Source: Staphylotrichum longicolle
Lineage: Eukaryota > Ascomycota > Sordariomycetes > Sordariales > Chaetomiaceae
Assembly: GCA_019096155.1 (NCBI GenBank)
Contig: JAHCVI010000001.1
Span: forward strand, 14,905,243 to 14,969,242
DNA: 64,000 nt
Reading direction: 5' to 3'
Of the stretch, positions 45,410-56,880 are shown piece after piece. The notes beneath the pieces are model-generated. The model was given only the letters and a program-made list of their open reading frames with translations. It had not been told where the DNA came from and did not search any database. The first letter of the stretch is position 1. Each line of letters begins with the position of its first letter. Position numbers and translations under genes: made by a program.

Positions 45410-46964
45410 TTACAGGACACCTTCCGACTCAACTTCCAGCACCTCGCATCGTTCGCCCTTTATCTCGTCCTCCTCATCCTGCCGCTTGTCCTCCAGCTCG
45501 TCCTCCAGCATGCCCACCACCTCGGCCTCCACCTTGGCCTCCACCTCGACCTCCTTCTTGTGCTCTTGCTTGTTCTCGTGCTCGTGCTCGTGCTCGTGCT
45601 CCTCCCCCTCCACGTTCTCCCGATCCTCCTCTACGTCCTCCTGATCCTCTTCCCCGCCCTCCGGATCCTCCTCCACGTTCTCCTGAACCTCCTCCCTGTG
45701 CTCCTGGTCCTTCTTCTCTCCCTTCGCCTCGCCCACCTCCTCGTCCTCCTGCTTGTCTTCCTGCACGTCCTCTTGCTCGTCCTCTTGCTCGTGTTCCTTG
45801 GGCTTCCCGCGGTTGACCCCAATCGAGGTCGAGTGGAACGTTTTCCCACGGACCGTGAAGCACGGCTGCCTCTTCGGCGGTGGGCGGTGGCGGCCATCCA
45901 TTGAGCTCGCAGTCTCTAACTCGCTGCTCGTGGGTCATTTTCTCCCAGGGCGGATAAGGTTCCAGGCTCGGCAAGTTGCCGAGTCGAAGGGCCTTTCTCT
46001 CAAGTCTTTCCCGCATCACCGGGGAACTAGGGTCGGCAAAGAGCCTGTAGACTGTCGGAGTCGGCCCGTCACCCTGGAAGGCTCGGATCTTTCGGACATC
46101 GGCCAGGTCCACCACCACCTCTCCCCTCCACCCGCTTCGATCAAGCGGGCAGGTGTCCCGTGCAAAGGCCATGTCCAAAAAGCCGTCGTAGCAGGAGGAG
46201 ATGGATACTCGACCCGTCCCGTCTGATCCGTTCTTCGTAACGAGATGTTGACCGAGGTTGGAGCGATTAAGCCGGGTTTTACGCACAAACTCGCGGTGTC
46301 CGTCGTCCTCATCGCCTGCGTAGATAGTTTGGGTGATAATGGTCCGGAGTGCCAATGACTCTTGGATGATGTTGTAGCCCTCAAGGTTTGTCGCAAGGTC
46401 TTGTCCCATGTTGGCACTGCTCAGCACCACTTCGTGCCAGAACTTGCGCTTCTTCAGTTCCTCGTCATGTAGAAGCACCTTTTGTTCCAGATGGAACAAA
46501 CACCAAGCGTGGTGAGTCCTTTTCAGTCGGCACTGCGAGCCATCCACAATCAAGGCCTGGCATCTCAGGTATCTGTCGTTCGCCAGACGGCCCAACAACG
46601 GCGTCAGGGGAACCAAACACATTCTGAAACCAGTGCACCACACCTTCAAAAGCCCGTCTGGTGCCAGTGTAAAGAACATCCGAGCTTCTTCAACATCGTC
46701 TTTTTGTGGTTTACCCGTTCCTTCGAAGGTCACTATCACGATCTCGATGTTGCCTTCAGAAGTTCGGGTTTTGAGGTCCACAATTGTTGCCCCTGGTTTG
46801 TGGATTTCGACATCATGCGCCCCTTTCTCGTCTCCGGCCGCCACTGCTTTTGCCGCGGCGTCTCTGGCCCGCTCGCTGGGGCGTTCGTCAACGGATAGAC
46901 CAAAGACCGTCTCGCCAATTGGGCCGGTCATGTGCTGGGAAAGGCCAAGGTATAGGACCCCCAT
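45410..46964 (-). CDS. Uncharacterised protein with short zinc-like motif and low-complexity acidic tail
   Basis: From ATG 46964 the frame encodes a ~375-residue folded region. It includes a motif CQALIVDGSQCRLKRTHHAWC followed by LFH, resembling short fungal CxnGxxC..CxxH zinc knuckles, and conserved-looking segments (GYNIIQESLALRTIITQTIY, DGFLDMAFARDTCPLDRSGW). After WENVPLDLDWG two frames stay open: an Arg/Gly-rich one to 45474 and an acidic Glu/Asp/His-rich one to 45410. The acidic frame has G/C third positions (GAG, CAC, GAC), as in the rest of the genome, whereas the RG frame ends codons in A. The acidic tail is therefore favoured, needing a one-base shift near 45798 (gaagcccaagg). Function unknown. 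Confidence 0.5.
45470..45800 (-). repeat. Low-complexity GAG/GAC-rich repeat tract
   Basis: Minus-strand sequence is built of degenerate GAGGAC/GAGCAC units, for example four consecutive GAGCAC pairs near 45580-45605. Several frames on both strands stay open purely because of this composition, which explains the spurious Leu/Val-rich frames on the plus strand. Confidence 0.75.
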
Positions 46965-47815
46965 GGTGATTGTATTTCAGGGGCTGTTTCCGCTGGGAGG
47001 ATCGAGGTGGAGTGAATGAAGGCCTCGACCGTCCCATCATCCCGTCTTGGCTATTTAACTACCCGATCGACAAAAGGGCTTCTTTAAAGAGCCGTAGAAT
47101 GTGGCCTTCGCCTCCGAGCCGCTCCAGCCGGTCGGTCGAGGACGTGGCTGGAATGGGCTTGCTTAGGACTCGATCTCATTGAGCAGGCCAAATTTCCTAG
47201 AACGGGGTGGCTGAAGACAGAACACAATGAAAGCTTTCTTGGCATGTTTTCCTCCCAAGCATACATTTCCGAAAACGGACCAATCGAAGATAGGTCACAA
47301 TGAAAGTGCTCAGGAATCCTTCATTTCAACACAAAAGATCTCAGACGCGTGGTTCGCGGAAGTTGGAACCAAACAAGTGAAGCCAGACAACCTAAAGCTC
47401 ATTGATACAGAGCACTCCGAAAGGCGCAGCAGGTACGTACCTTGTCGCAAACCTTGTCCCCCGATCCCCAAGAAACCGAGGAAGCTCTCTTTGTCCCCAG
47501 CGTCCGGTGCCAAGTCACCCACAATGAGCATGGAACGGGAATGAGAAATGATCAAGAAGGTAGACTGTATTTCATAAACTGATCACTAAACAGGGGGAAA
47601 TAGCAAGCCACATGGGACGTGACAGTCAACAGAAATGGAAGTAAACAAGGAGGTGACGTTATGATATCCTCATACTGTAAGCATCTTTTCGTCCTTGAGC
47701 TACTTATCACCAGCCACCCGTTTACCTTGCCAACATCATCTGAACGCCTCTCACAAGCCCAGAACTCCAACCATAAAGTCATAAAACTCAGTGGCCCAGC
47801 AAATGTCAACCCACA
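46965..47815. other. Intergenic
   Basis: Between the start of the low-complexity gene (-) and the 3' end of the Hsp70-like gene (-). No feature recognised. Confidence 0.5.
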
Positions 47816-49892
47816 TCAAACGTACTCGGCTGTGACAGAGTTGTAGCGCTGGCCGTTGTACAGCAGGGTGTACTGTGTCGATGCAGAGAGATCTAAAACA
47901 AAGGATCAGTACCAGTCGTGCTCAACTTCGTTCCCCGGGCGCGACACTTACACACTGCCTCAATCTTACAGTTGAGCTCATAGTACCACTGCCTGCGCGT
48001 TAGCTTCCTCTCCTCTCCACACGGCCACCGTCCCACACAAACACATCGCTCAACAGGGAAAGTAAGTACTCACCTGCCCATCCGTCCCCTTCCTTCTCTG
48101 CAACAAATTCTCCGGGATATGGCTCACGTCCGCCTCGACATGGCACAACATGGCGACATTCTCGTCCCTCGCCATCGGCGCGTCCCTGACCGTGCGGTCG
48201 GCATAGATGTCCATCTTGATCTTCTTGATCCGGCCCTGCGTCACGGGGCCCGTCCACACAAAGTTCGTAAAGAACGGCTCGTTCTCCGACACGGCGTCGC
48301 CCCTCTTGATGAACCACTCCATGGCGTACACCTTCCAGCACCCGTCCAGCCCGCACCAGTGCTTCTTGTGCCGCAGGTGGCCGTGCGTCTTCTCGTCGTA
48401 GCGCACGCGCCACTCGGTGCCGTAGTGCTTCCGGGCCTTGCGGTTCTGCACCCGCACCATGGTGAGCGTGTCGGGCGAGTTCTGGGCGAGCCCCTTCATG
48501 ACGGCGCCCTGGACGACGGCCAGCCACGCGTTGGGCGGCTGCATGATGCTGATGGCGGCGTCGATGGAGCCGCGCAGCCGCTCTTTGAGGTAGTTGGAGG
48601 CGCCGAAACCGCCGACCAGGAGCACGGCTTTGATGGGGACTTTGGAGGACGTTATCTGGTCTTTGACCAGCTTGATGACTTCTTGCACAACGGGCTCAAA
48701 GATGACGCGAAGATCAGAGGCCTGAATGGGGTGTCAATCGGGAAGCGTGATTGGGAATGGGGGGCATGGACGGACCTTGAGGGCGTATCGCCCGCGGCTG
48801 ATACCGAGTTCCTTGTTGGTTGCGAGGCCACCGACGGGGATGGTGTAGGTGTCGTCGTCGCGGGCACTGAGGGTAAACTGGCGTTTGACCTGACGGGCGT
48901 TAGAACACACCATGAGGTGGGGACAGAAAGAGAATCTACCGTCTTCTCAAACCTCTCCATTGCATCAGCCAACACCTCGTCATCAAATCCCTCTGCTTTC
49001 CCAAGTTTGGCCTTCAGGAACTTGGAAAACCTCATGTTCAGGAAGGTCGAGCCGCAGAGCGCACCGGTGCCCGGTGTCGCTTCCTGCACCTCGAGGATGG
49101 GCTTCAGGTTGGTGATGGTGTACGAGATCAGATCAACAGTGCCACCGCCGGCGTCACAGATGACAAAGCTGCGGCAAGTCAATAAGGGTCAAATACAGAT
49201 ATCAGCTGCAAACCAACCTGTCGCCAACTTGTAGGCCGTGAGGATCCAAGCCATGGAGAGCGTAAATGGCAGCGGCCTCTGGCTCGGAGATGAGATGGAT
49301 GGGTGACTTGGTGGCGGAGAGACCGGCGGCACGCTGGCAAGCCTGCCTCGTCTTGTCCTTTGCCAGGTCACTCCAGATGGCAGGGACTGTTACGACGAAC
49401 TCGAGCGCAGTATCCTTGACAACGCCCTCGCCGAGCTTCTCGCGCAGGGTGTACATCAGATGGTCGCCGAGAGCGGAGATGTAGTCGGTGACCAGCTTGT
49501 CGACATTGCGGCCGCCTCGTGTGGCGGCACTCGTGACTGCGGTTCCCATGGTCTGGAGGGACGGGTCAAGATCGCTGGGCAGGTCAGCAAGATAGGTCAG
49601 GATTGGACGGAAATAGCACTGACAGTTTGAACCACTCGATGACCTCCTCAGACGGGGCATTTACGGGGACAGAAAACCCCCATTCCAGGTCGTTTCCATT
49701 GTATCGCAGCTTGGTGGGCACCTTGTCTGACGACTCGCCTTCGGGGTTTGCTTTGGAAATGGGCCAGACAGTGATGGCAACACGCCGGTCGGGTCGCTGA
49801 GTCTCGGCCCAGGCGACGCCCGAGTAGGTGGTGCCAAAGTCGATGCCCACGATGATCTTGCGCCCAGTGATGTTGAGTTTTTCAAAGTCCAT
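47816..49892 (-). CDS. Divergent Hsp70-like ATPase (HSPA12-like)
   Basis: The ATG at 49892 (MDFEKLNITG) starts just ahead of the ATPase fold; the longer upstream frame begins at a TTG. At least six exons join in phase. Actin/Hsp70 nucleotide motifs are present in order: phosphate-1 GIDFGTTYSGVAWA, the linker ISEPEAAAIYALHG, phosphate-2 VICDAGGGTVDLIS and adenosine VLLVGGFGASNYL. A canonical substrate-binding domain and EEVD tail are absent; the C-terminus is a family-specific beta-rich region (KHYGTEWRVRYDE, WFIKRGDAVSENEPF) ending TAEYV. Such proteins are numerous in filamentous fungi and their clients are unknown. The last two short exons (WYYELNCKIEAV; DLSASTQYTLLYNGQRY) were assigned by splice sites. 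Confidence 0.9.
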
Positions 49893-51321
49893 GTTGACAG
49901 CCGCAAGACGGAGCTCCAAAGCGAGATGGGCTTGAGATTAGTTCGGACTCGCTACGTCCCGAAGGTGTTGTACGCAGTCAGTTGTTATCCTCTTGGAGAA
50001 TTGGAGGGATTGCGTGCAAAGGTAAGGTAAGAAGAGAAGTGAAGATCGTTGAGAAGATGGAAGCCGGGAAGGTACGGCAAATACAGGGCAAGACAAAGAT
50101 TACCTGAGTTAGCTTCCATTCAGCCTTCACAAACCTGCGCCTAGAGCTGTGGAGATGCTTCGGTCGACTGAGATGGTAAAGACGGCTGTCCGTCAAAACA
50201 TGACAGTGCTCTGTTTCGGTAGTTCGCCTGATGAATGTGGAAATACGGCTTGACCGAAGAGAGACTCCCAGCCCCACCAAAGATGCCTAACTGCACCTTC
50301 AACTGGCTGCTGCAATTCGTCGGAGCCTGTCTCCGCATGAGTGGTGAATGATGAAGTGCGAGCTCCAGCTGAGAGACAGCAGATGCGGCTATGCGGCATC
50401 AGAGCGTGGCCATTTGCTGGGCTGTGTTGGAGCGCAAACATCATGCAGCTCACGAACGGGCTCAAGGTTGAGTGGGCGGGGCAAGGTTGACAGCAACAAA
50501 TGGCTGCAACACCGCTGGCGAGATCCCGTTTTCCTACGTGGCAGTTCGGGAGATAACGGTAGGTAGGTTACCTTACCTTACCCAAACTGAGGCAATCTTG
50601 AGCAATTAAATTTGTTCATCGGGTCCGTTTTCTTCTCCATTGCTCGCTCCTGCCGCCTCTTCTAGCAAACACAAGTTGCGATGAACTGGGCAGAAGGGAG
50701 CGGGGGAGCAGACCGATCACAGGCACAAGGCTGGGACCAAACAGGCAGGTGGGGCTCTCGGGTCCGCCAGTGATTGTGGCAGTCCCCTGCAGCCAAGCAG
50801 CCAAGCTGCACCATGTGGGTCCACACAGCAGGCAAGGCGAACGTCAGTCGAGTGCTTGGACACAACCCGAGCCAACCCAATGCGCACCTTCCACCCAACT
50901 TTTGCGAATGCTGGCAGTGGAAGGTACGTTCGTTGAAGCTGTGGTCATTTAGGCCAAGAGCCCGGCAGCCTGACAACATGACTGCTCAGGGTTTGGCATC
51001 CATGGAATACTCGGATACCTTTCCATGACCAACCCAATACAGATGGGACGGTAACGCAGCCCGCACCACCGCCCCGCAGGCTGAGCATCATGAGCCGAGA
51101 CTCCGGAGTGCCCTTCCGAGCTCGATGGGACCATGCTGAGGGCCAACTTAAAGTATCTGTTTCCTTCTGTCAAGCGTTTTAGCTGCCGGCACCCGCCTAA
51201 GGTATTGATCCCACCTTCGATTGGCCAGACAATGGGTGGGATTGAGTAAGTTTTCTTGCGCGCTCGCAGCTCCATCTCCGACATCCCATCTCACAACTTC
51301 ATCCCACAACCTGAAGCCACC
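49893..51321. other. Intergenic, divergent promoters
   Basis: A 1.4-kb gap upstream of both the Hsp70-like gene (-) and the coiled-coil gene (+). Includes a gtaggtaggttaccttacctta run at about 50560-50581. No gene supported. Confidence 0.5.
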
Positions 51322-53151
51322 ATGGAAGATCTCAAACGCGAATTGGAAGGCGAGACCACAGATTCACCACCCAACCACGAGACCAGACCGCCCAAACGAC
51401 CCGAAAAGATCCCCCCCATCGAACGAGCCGATACCCCGCAAAGGGATCCAACCCAAACAGAGTCGTCACGCACCCAAGTCCTGTCAAAAAAGGACGCGCG
51501 CAGCTCCAACGCTGCGCTGCCCAACCCTGATACTGCCGACGTGGTCGTCAGCAAGCCGTACCCAAGGTCAGCACCACTCTGGGCTTTCCCGAATTTTCAG
51601 GTTCTGCACCCCATGTGGCAGCAATTGTTTCCCCGCGGTGGGGCTCCTACCGTATACCAGGCACCGCAGCAAGCTTACCAAAGGGTTCCTGCCCAAAGTC
51701 CGGCACAAGCTCGAGACGATATCGACCTCTTCAGATCCCGGCGCGGTCGAGATAGAGATGACGAGCAAATCCTCCGTCGAGAAATGGAACTCATGCGGAT
51801 GCAGCTTAGAGAAGCCAACAACCGCGCCGACCAAGCAGAGAGGGCAGCCGAAGAACTGACGCGGCAGCTCAATTCGAGGTCCAAAGAGATGGCCGTAGAC
51901 AAGGGCGATTCGAACGACGATATTACGGCCCTGAGGGCGGAGACAAAAGGGCTCAAGGTCGAGCTGGACGAGGCGCGATCACACATCTTCAGCCTCCAGC
52001 CATATCGGAAAGATGTCACACCAAAGGAAGTGGGCCAGGTGAGGTTGCTCTCCGCTGCGGGCTTAGGGTGTTGCTGACGATTGGGTCTAGGACTTTGATG
52101 ACCTGGTGAACGGGATCACCGACTGGGTGACCAACTTGATGGAACCCATCCTCGACGACCAAGACAGCGTCGAGGAGGTGCTTTCGGCAGCCAAGAAACG
52201 GCCGACGGACATCCAGAAGCTCAAGAGATACCTGCACAGCCAAGGAGACTTGGTTTACGGATCCATGTTTCCCGAGACGGACATCGATCTCTTGATTGCC
52301 GTCGTCATGCGCTTTCTGCAGGACCACATCTTCCAGAAGATTCTCTGTGGGGCGATGCCGGCGGTTGTCGAGCTGCTCACCTTTGTGGAGGGTTCAATGC
52401 AGAACAATGTCGAGCCAAAGAGAGGTGCCGTTCGCTCCCACACAATGTTTTGCGCCCAGGCACGATGCTGACCCGCCTGACAGACCTCTTTGCGCTGCGC
52501 TCATGGCGAGCTGAGGCCCTCAACGCCGTCATCTGCTCGCCCGAATACCAGAGAGCACGGTACGGGCGGATCAGAGAACTAACAGTGGAGGTTGCGACAC
52601 TGTTCAAAGTCTTCAAGAGGGACAAGGACTGGAACAAGCTCTGCCAGGCCTGCCAGGAAGAGATCATCAAGCCGGCCGTGCAGCTCCACGAGAAGTTGAT
52701 GACATCAACGCACCACTTCTACCTGGACCTCAACACGTACGTCGTGTGGAACTCTTCTCAGTCGCTCGAGATGAGCCCGGATTTCATGGACGACCTGCCC
52801 AATCTCAAGTGCGAGAACATTCTCCAAAATCGCAAGCCTTTCAACGTGACCAAGCTAGAACCCCGGCCGACGAAAGAGCAACTGTACCGGGACCTGACAA
52901 ACGTGGCAACTGTTGTCCCTGCGCTATACATGCGGCAGGTGGGCAAAGGGGATATCATCAAGGAGCCCACGGCCGTTCGGCCGCAGCATATGCTGGTGGC
53001 GTGGGGACCACAGGAGAAGAGGGACCATTTTGTTGAAAGCGGGGAGCGCAACGTCTTGCATCGCCTGTGCTTTTCTCGCGACAAGCAGGAACGCACAGAG
53101 GGTGTGTTTGGGCATTCTTGGGCGCAGTGGCGGAATCTCGGATTGCTGTGA
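51322..53151 (+). CDS. Uncharacterised coiled-coil protein
   Basis: Exons 51322-52038, 52091-52424 and 52484-53151 join to 572 residues. The first ~150 residues are polar and disordered (PPKRPEKIPP). Residues about 150-235 form a strong coiled coil (EQILRREMELMRMQLREANN, AEELTRQLNSR, ALRAETKGLKVELDEARS). The C-terminal half is a conserved-looking helical domain (DDLVNGITDWVTNLMEPILD, RYGRIRELTVEVATLFKVF, QACQEEIIKPAVQLHEKLM) ending with PQHMLVAWGPQEKRD. I have seen this layout in fungal hypothetical proteins but know no function. No signal peptide, membrane segment or catalytic motif. Confidence 0.8.
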
Positions 53152-54305
53152 CGCAGTGCTTGGAATTACAATACGATATTTTGCCAAAATTACACAATTT
53201 CGGTCCTGGCCTGCAGCGCCCAGAGCCCTTTGGAGTCTGCCTCACCTGAACGCTAAAACACCCCGCACCCGTCTGCGTGCTGCATCCCCAGGCAAGGCGC
53301 AGCCTAGGTAGTCTAGGACTTTGGGACAAAGCTGCATCTTTCGTGGTCCGATCCACCTCATGAAAGCCGGTTCGTATCAGCAGAGCCTCACATCTGACCC
53401 ACCAGATTCGGTCTGCGTCTTTAGGTTAGTTAGGCTGCTGGTGTGATACTTTGGGTATCAATACCAGTAATTTCAGGGCTCTGTGCCCTGGGGCAGCACT
53501 CCGCATGGGGAAAAGCACCTGCAGAGCAGGTCCCCCACCACCACATCCCGTCTGTGCAACATCTTCCTTCTCCCACTTACTCCTCCTGCCCTCTCTCCGG
53601 TCAAGGTGCGCTTTTTCGCGTACGTGCATGTTTCGTAAATGTCAATCTTCTCGAAACAAAATCTATTACTCATTTCTAGTCATTGATCCTGGACCCAAGG
53701 TGGCCCACCACTGGCCGTCTACACTCTGTCTCGTCGATCGAAAGCAAAAGAATTGATGCTTTAGCACAACCCAAGTGATGCCTTGAGCAGGTGTTTAAGG
53801 GTGCTCGGCTGGCAATTCATGTTATTGTCCGCTTTGAACTGCTGGTCATATGCAGCTTGATGACAGCCCCATCAAGGTATGTATCTCACATTCCCTCGAT
53901 GTTCTTACACAGCAGCCTGCGCAACCCGGTCTTCTTCCTCCTCCATTTACTTCAAGTTTGTTCAAGAAACACTCTGTTCAGTCCCCAAACAAAGTTCGAG
54001 ACAAAGCTGCCGAACCTACCAGACTCATCTCAATCTGAAAGAGTTGAGCATGGCAATCGTCCTATCTTGTTCCCAAGGACATGTCACTTGAACCGGACAA
54101 TTCTGACACTCGTCAATCCAAGGATTTCCATCAACACCAATGACCTCTCCAGCAGCGCATGCGGCTACTTAGCAGCGCCAACTCGACAGTCTGAGTTGAA
54201 GCCACTCCATTCCCACACTTTACACAAAGGCTTCAGAACAGTTCTGAGTTCGCTGCCTTCGGATTCCGGGCAATCTTCCACCAGCAAGAGCCATCTGAAA
54301 GCACC
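53152..54305. other. Intergenic
   Basis: Between the coiled-coil gene and the RBR ligase gene, same orientation. The open frame running into the RBR start from 53791 has no family resemblance and is taken as leader or noncoding. Confidence 0.5.
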
Positions 54306-56409
54306 ATGGCATCTGCAGCCACACCCGCAAAAGCTTACTATGGCCCAATAAACCCCGCGATTCTCGGCGGATTTGACTGGGATGAAGAGGAAGACGCTCA
54401 GAGCAGTGCATCAACGGCCCAGATCCAGCCTCAGGGACAGCAAACTACGTCAAATCCTGTTGCCGCAACAGCGTTCACCTATCGGCCTTTCAACACAGCA
54501 CTGTTGAGGGATATTGAAGATGACTCAGTGAGCTTAGCCTCGGGGATGGCAACAGATGGAGGGAGTGTTGCGGGGGAGAATGCAGGAGAGACAGATCTGA
54601 GTGGGAGTGAGGAGGTGAGGACGCGGTCCACATCACGTCCTCTAGAGGTCATGGCAAGGAGAGATGAAATACAGGCCACCAAAGAGAAAAGACCACCAAG
54701 GAGCCCCAACGCAAACCGCGCCATCTATGGACAGTCCAATAACCCGTACGCTGCTGCCATCGAGGCTAAACAAAACGCCATGACCATGGCTTTTCTCCGG
54801 AGCCCTACCGCGGCAACACCTCTCGGTATCTCCTCATCCCTTGCCCCCGACGACCTTGGGTACGTTGCTGAACCCCTGCCCACAAACCGCAGGCAGCCTT
54901 GCTAAAATCATATCAGGTTCGGACAACGGTACCAAGCCGCCTGGACGACCGCTTCAGTCATCATCACCAACCAGCGCCGGCTCCCAGACATGCTCAGCGG
55001 CGACCGGGAGTGCATCATCTGCACCGACACCAAGCCTGTGACCGAGTTTCCCACAGCTGCCATCACCAAAACCTGCACTCACGAGCCAACAACCTGCCTC
55101 GTCTGCGTCGCAACATCGATCCGCACCGACCTCAACAACCGCCTCTGGAACGAGATCAAATGCCCCGAGTGCAGAGAGACGCTGGAGTATGACGACGTCC
55201 AGCGGTTTGCCGACGACGAGACAAAAGACCGGTACGTCCGTTCCCTTCTTGCCTTGTTCTCCTTTTACCAACCACCTCCCCGCCAACCCCCTAACAACAC
55301 AAAGAAGCGCTAACCCCTCTCCTCCCCCTTCAGCTACCAAACCCTTTCCTTCCGCACCGCCCTCTCCACCTCCCCAACCTTCCTCTGGTGCACCGCCGGC
55401 TGCGGCTACGGCCAGCTGCACGCGGACGCCGCGGCGCAGCCGATCATGACGTGCCGCTTATGTTCCCACCGCTCGTGCTTTCACCACAAAGTCGCCTGGC
55501 ACGAGAACCTGACGTGCGACGAGTACGACGCGCTGCTGGCGGACCCGGCCAACTTCCGCAGCCGGTTCGACCGGGAGAACGAGGCGGCCGAGGCGGCCGC
55601 GGAGGCGCGGCGGCGGCAGGAGGACGCGGACCGCGTGTTTGCGCAGGGGTTAGTGGCGGAGGAGAGGAGGGAGAGGGAAGTTAGGGAGAGGAGGGAGAAG
55701 GAGGAACGGGAGAGGAGGGAGAGGGAGCGGAGGGAGAGGGAACAGCGGGAAAGGGGGAGGCGGGAGATGCGGGAGGCGGCGGTCCGGAGGAAGGCCGAGG
55801 AGGAGGCGAGTGTTAGGACGGTGGGGGGCACGACCAAGCCGTGTCCGGGGTGCCAGGCGCCGATTGAGAAGAATGACGGGTGGTGAGTCCTTTCTTCTTT
55901 TTTTTTTGTGTCGATTGTTGAGGAATTGGGTTTGCTAACGGTCCGGCAGTGCCCATATGACGTGTAAGGATCCCCTTTCCTCTCGCCCGCAACACGATCG
56001 CTCCTCAGTCTACGGTTCTACTGCGCCGCTCCAAGTGGAGATGCACCATCTTTTCTGTCCGTCACAGGAGTTAAAACTGTGTCTCCTGTACAGGTATCAA
56101 GTGCCGCTTCCAGTTCTGTTGGGGCTGCAATGCCGAATGGACCCGCAACCACAACATCCGCTGCACGGGCGGCCGACGGTGAGGAGAGAGCTTGTATGAT
56201 CAGGTGCGGCAAGTTCTGCCCTTCTGATGCGAGGATGTATCTCATTGTCGTTGTGCTAGACGCTGGCTGATCTCTGGTGTGGCACAGGTACGTGGTGCAA
56301 ACACGAGTTCTGCTGGGACTGCCTGGCCGATCATAAGAAGATCTTGCGGGAGGATAATGGTGTGCATGAGGAAGAGTGTCCATGGCATCCGGATAACATC
56401 AAGGAGTGA
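54306..56409 (+). CDS. RBR (RING-IBR-RING) E3 ubiquitin ligase
   Basis: A disordered N-terminus leads to RING1 (CIICTDTKPVTEFP..CTHEPTTCLVC..IKCPECRETL), an IBR (FLWCTAGCGYGQLHADAAAQ, MTCRLCSHRSCFHH) interrupted by a long charged coiled coil of RRERE repeats, and RING2 (KPCPGCQAPIEKNDGCAHMT-C-IKCRFQFCWGC). The catalytic Cys of GCAHMT and its surroundings come from a 14-nt exon (55950-55963) flanked by clean introns. RBR ligases accept ubiquitin on this Cys before transfer. The last exon (TWCKHEFCWDCLADHKKIL, ending PDNIKE) is clearly coding, but the donor at 56178 and acceptor at 56288 do not close phase by one base, so either an indel or an unusual splice exists there. Start ATG 54306 (MASAATPAKAYYGPI). 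Confidence 0.85.
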
Positions 56410-56880
56410 TGATGTATCAAGGCCGAGTGTGGGTCACTAGATTCCATGACTTTGGGGGGATGGCTTGAGGTTGAGACTGTGGGTAGTGGACTTTGATGGA
56501 GGCACAGACAGATCAGACCATGTCAAGTAGCAAGATACCGGGAGACTGACAGCTGTCGCGGCCAAATTCACTGCGAGTCCATGACACGGCGTTACAAGTG
56601 GAAAGGCCGAGGAAGGCACAGATGGCGTTGGCTCAGCAGAACAGTGGGCATGTCTTTGCGGAACGCCTGGGCGGCGAATCTGCGAAATTTGATGGTTTCA
56701 GGTGGGGGTGGCTGAATGCTCTGCCTGCTGCAGGCAATCAGGACTGGATGTGTGCTGGTATTTGCGGCTGAGTACAAGAGCCTTGCTGGCAGTCGAGGCG
56801 GACTTGGCTTCTCAATCAACCATTTCCTCCACAATCCTACGCACCCCGTATAGTGCCCACCAACCTCCCTGCTTGACCTG
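56410..56880. other. Intergenic, promoter of the STAND gene
   Basis: 470 bp between the RBR and NACHT-ankyrin genes. No feature recognised. Confidence 0.5.

Noticed and set aside
45560..45904. Plus-strand Leu/Val-rich open frame resembling membrane helices
   Set aside because: It is the antisense reading of the GAG/GAC-rich tract; composition alone keeps it open.
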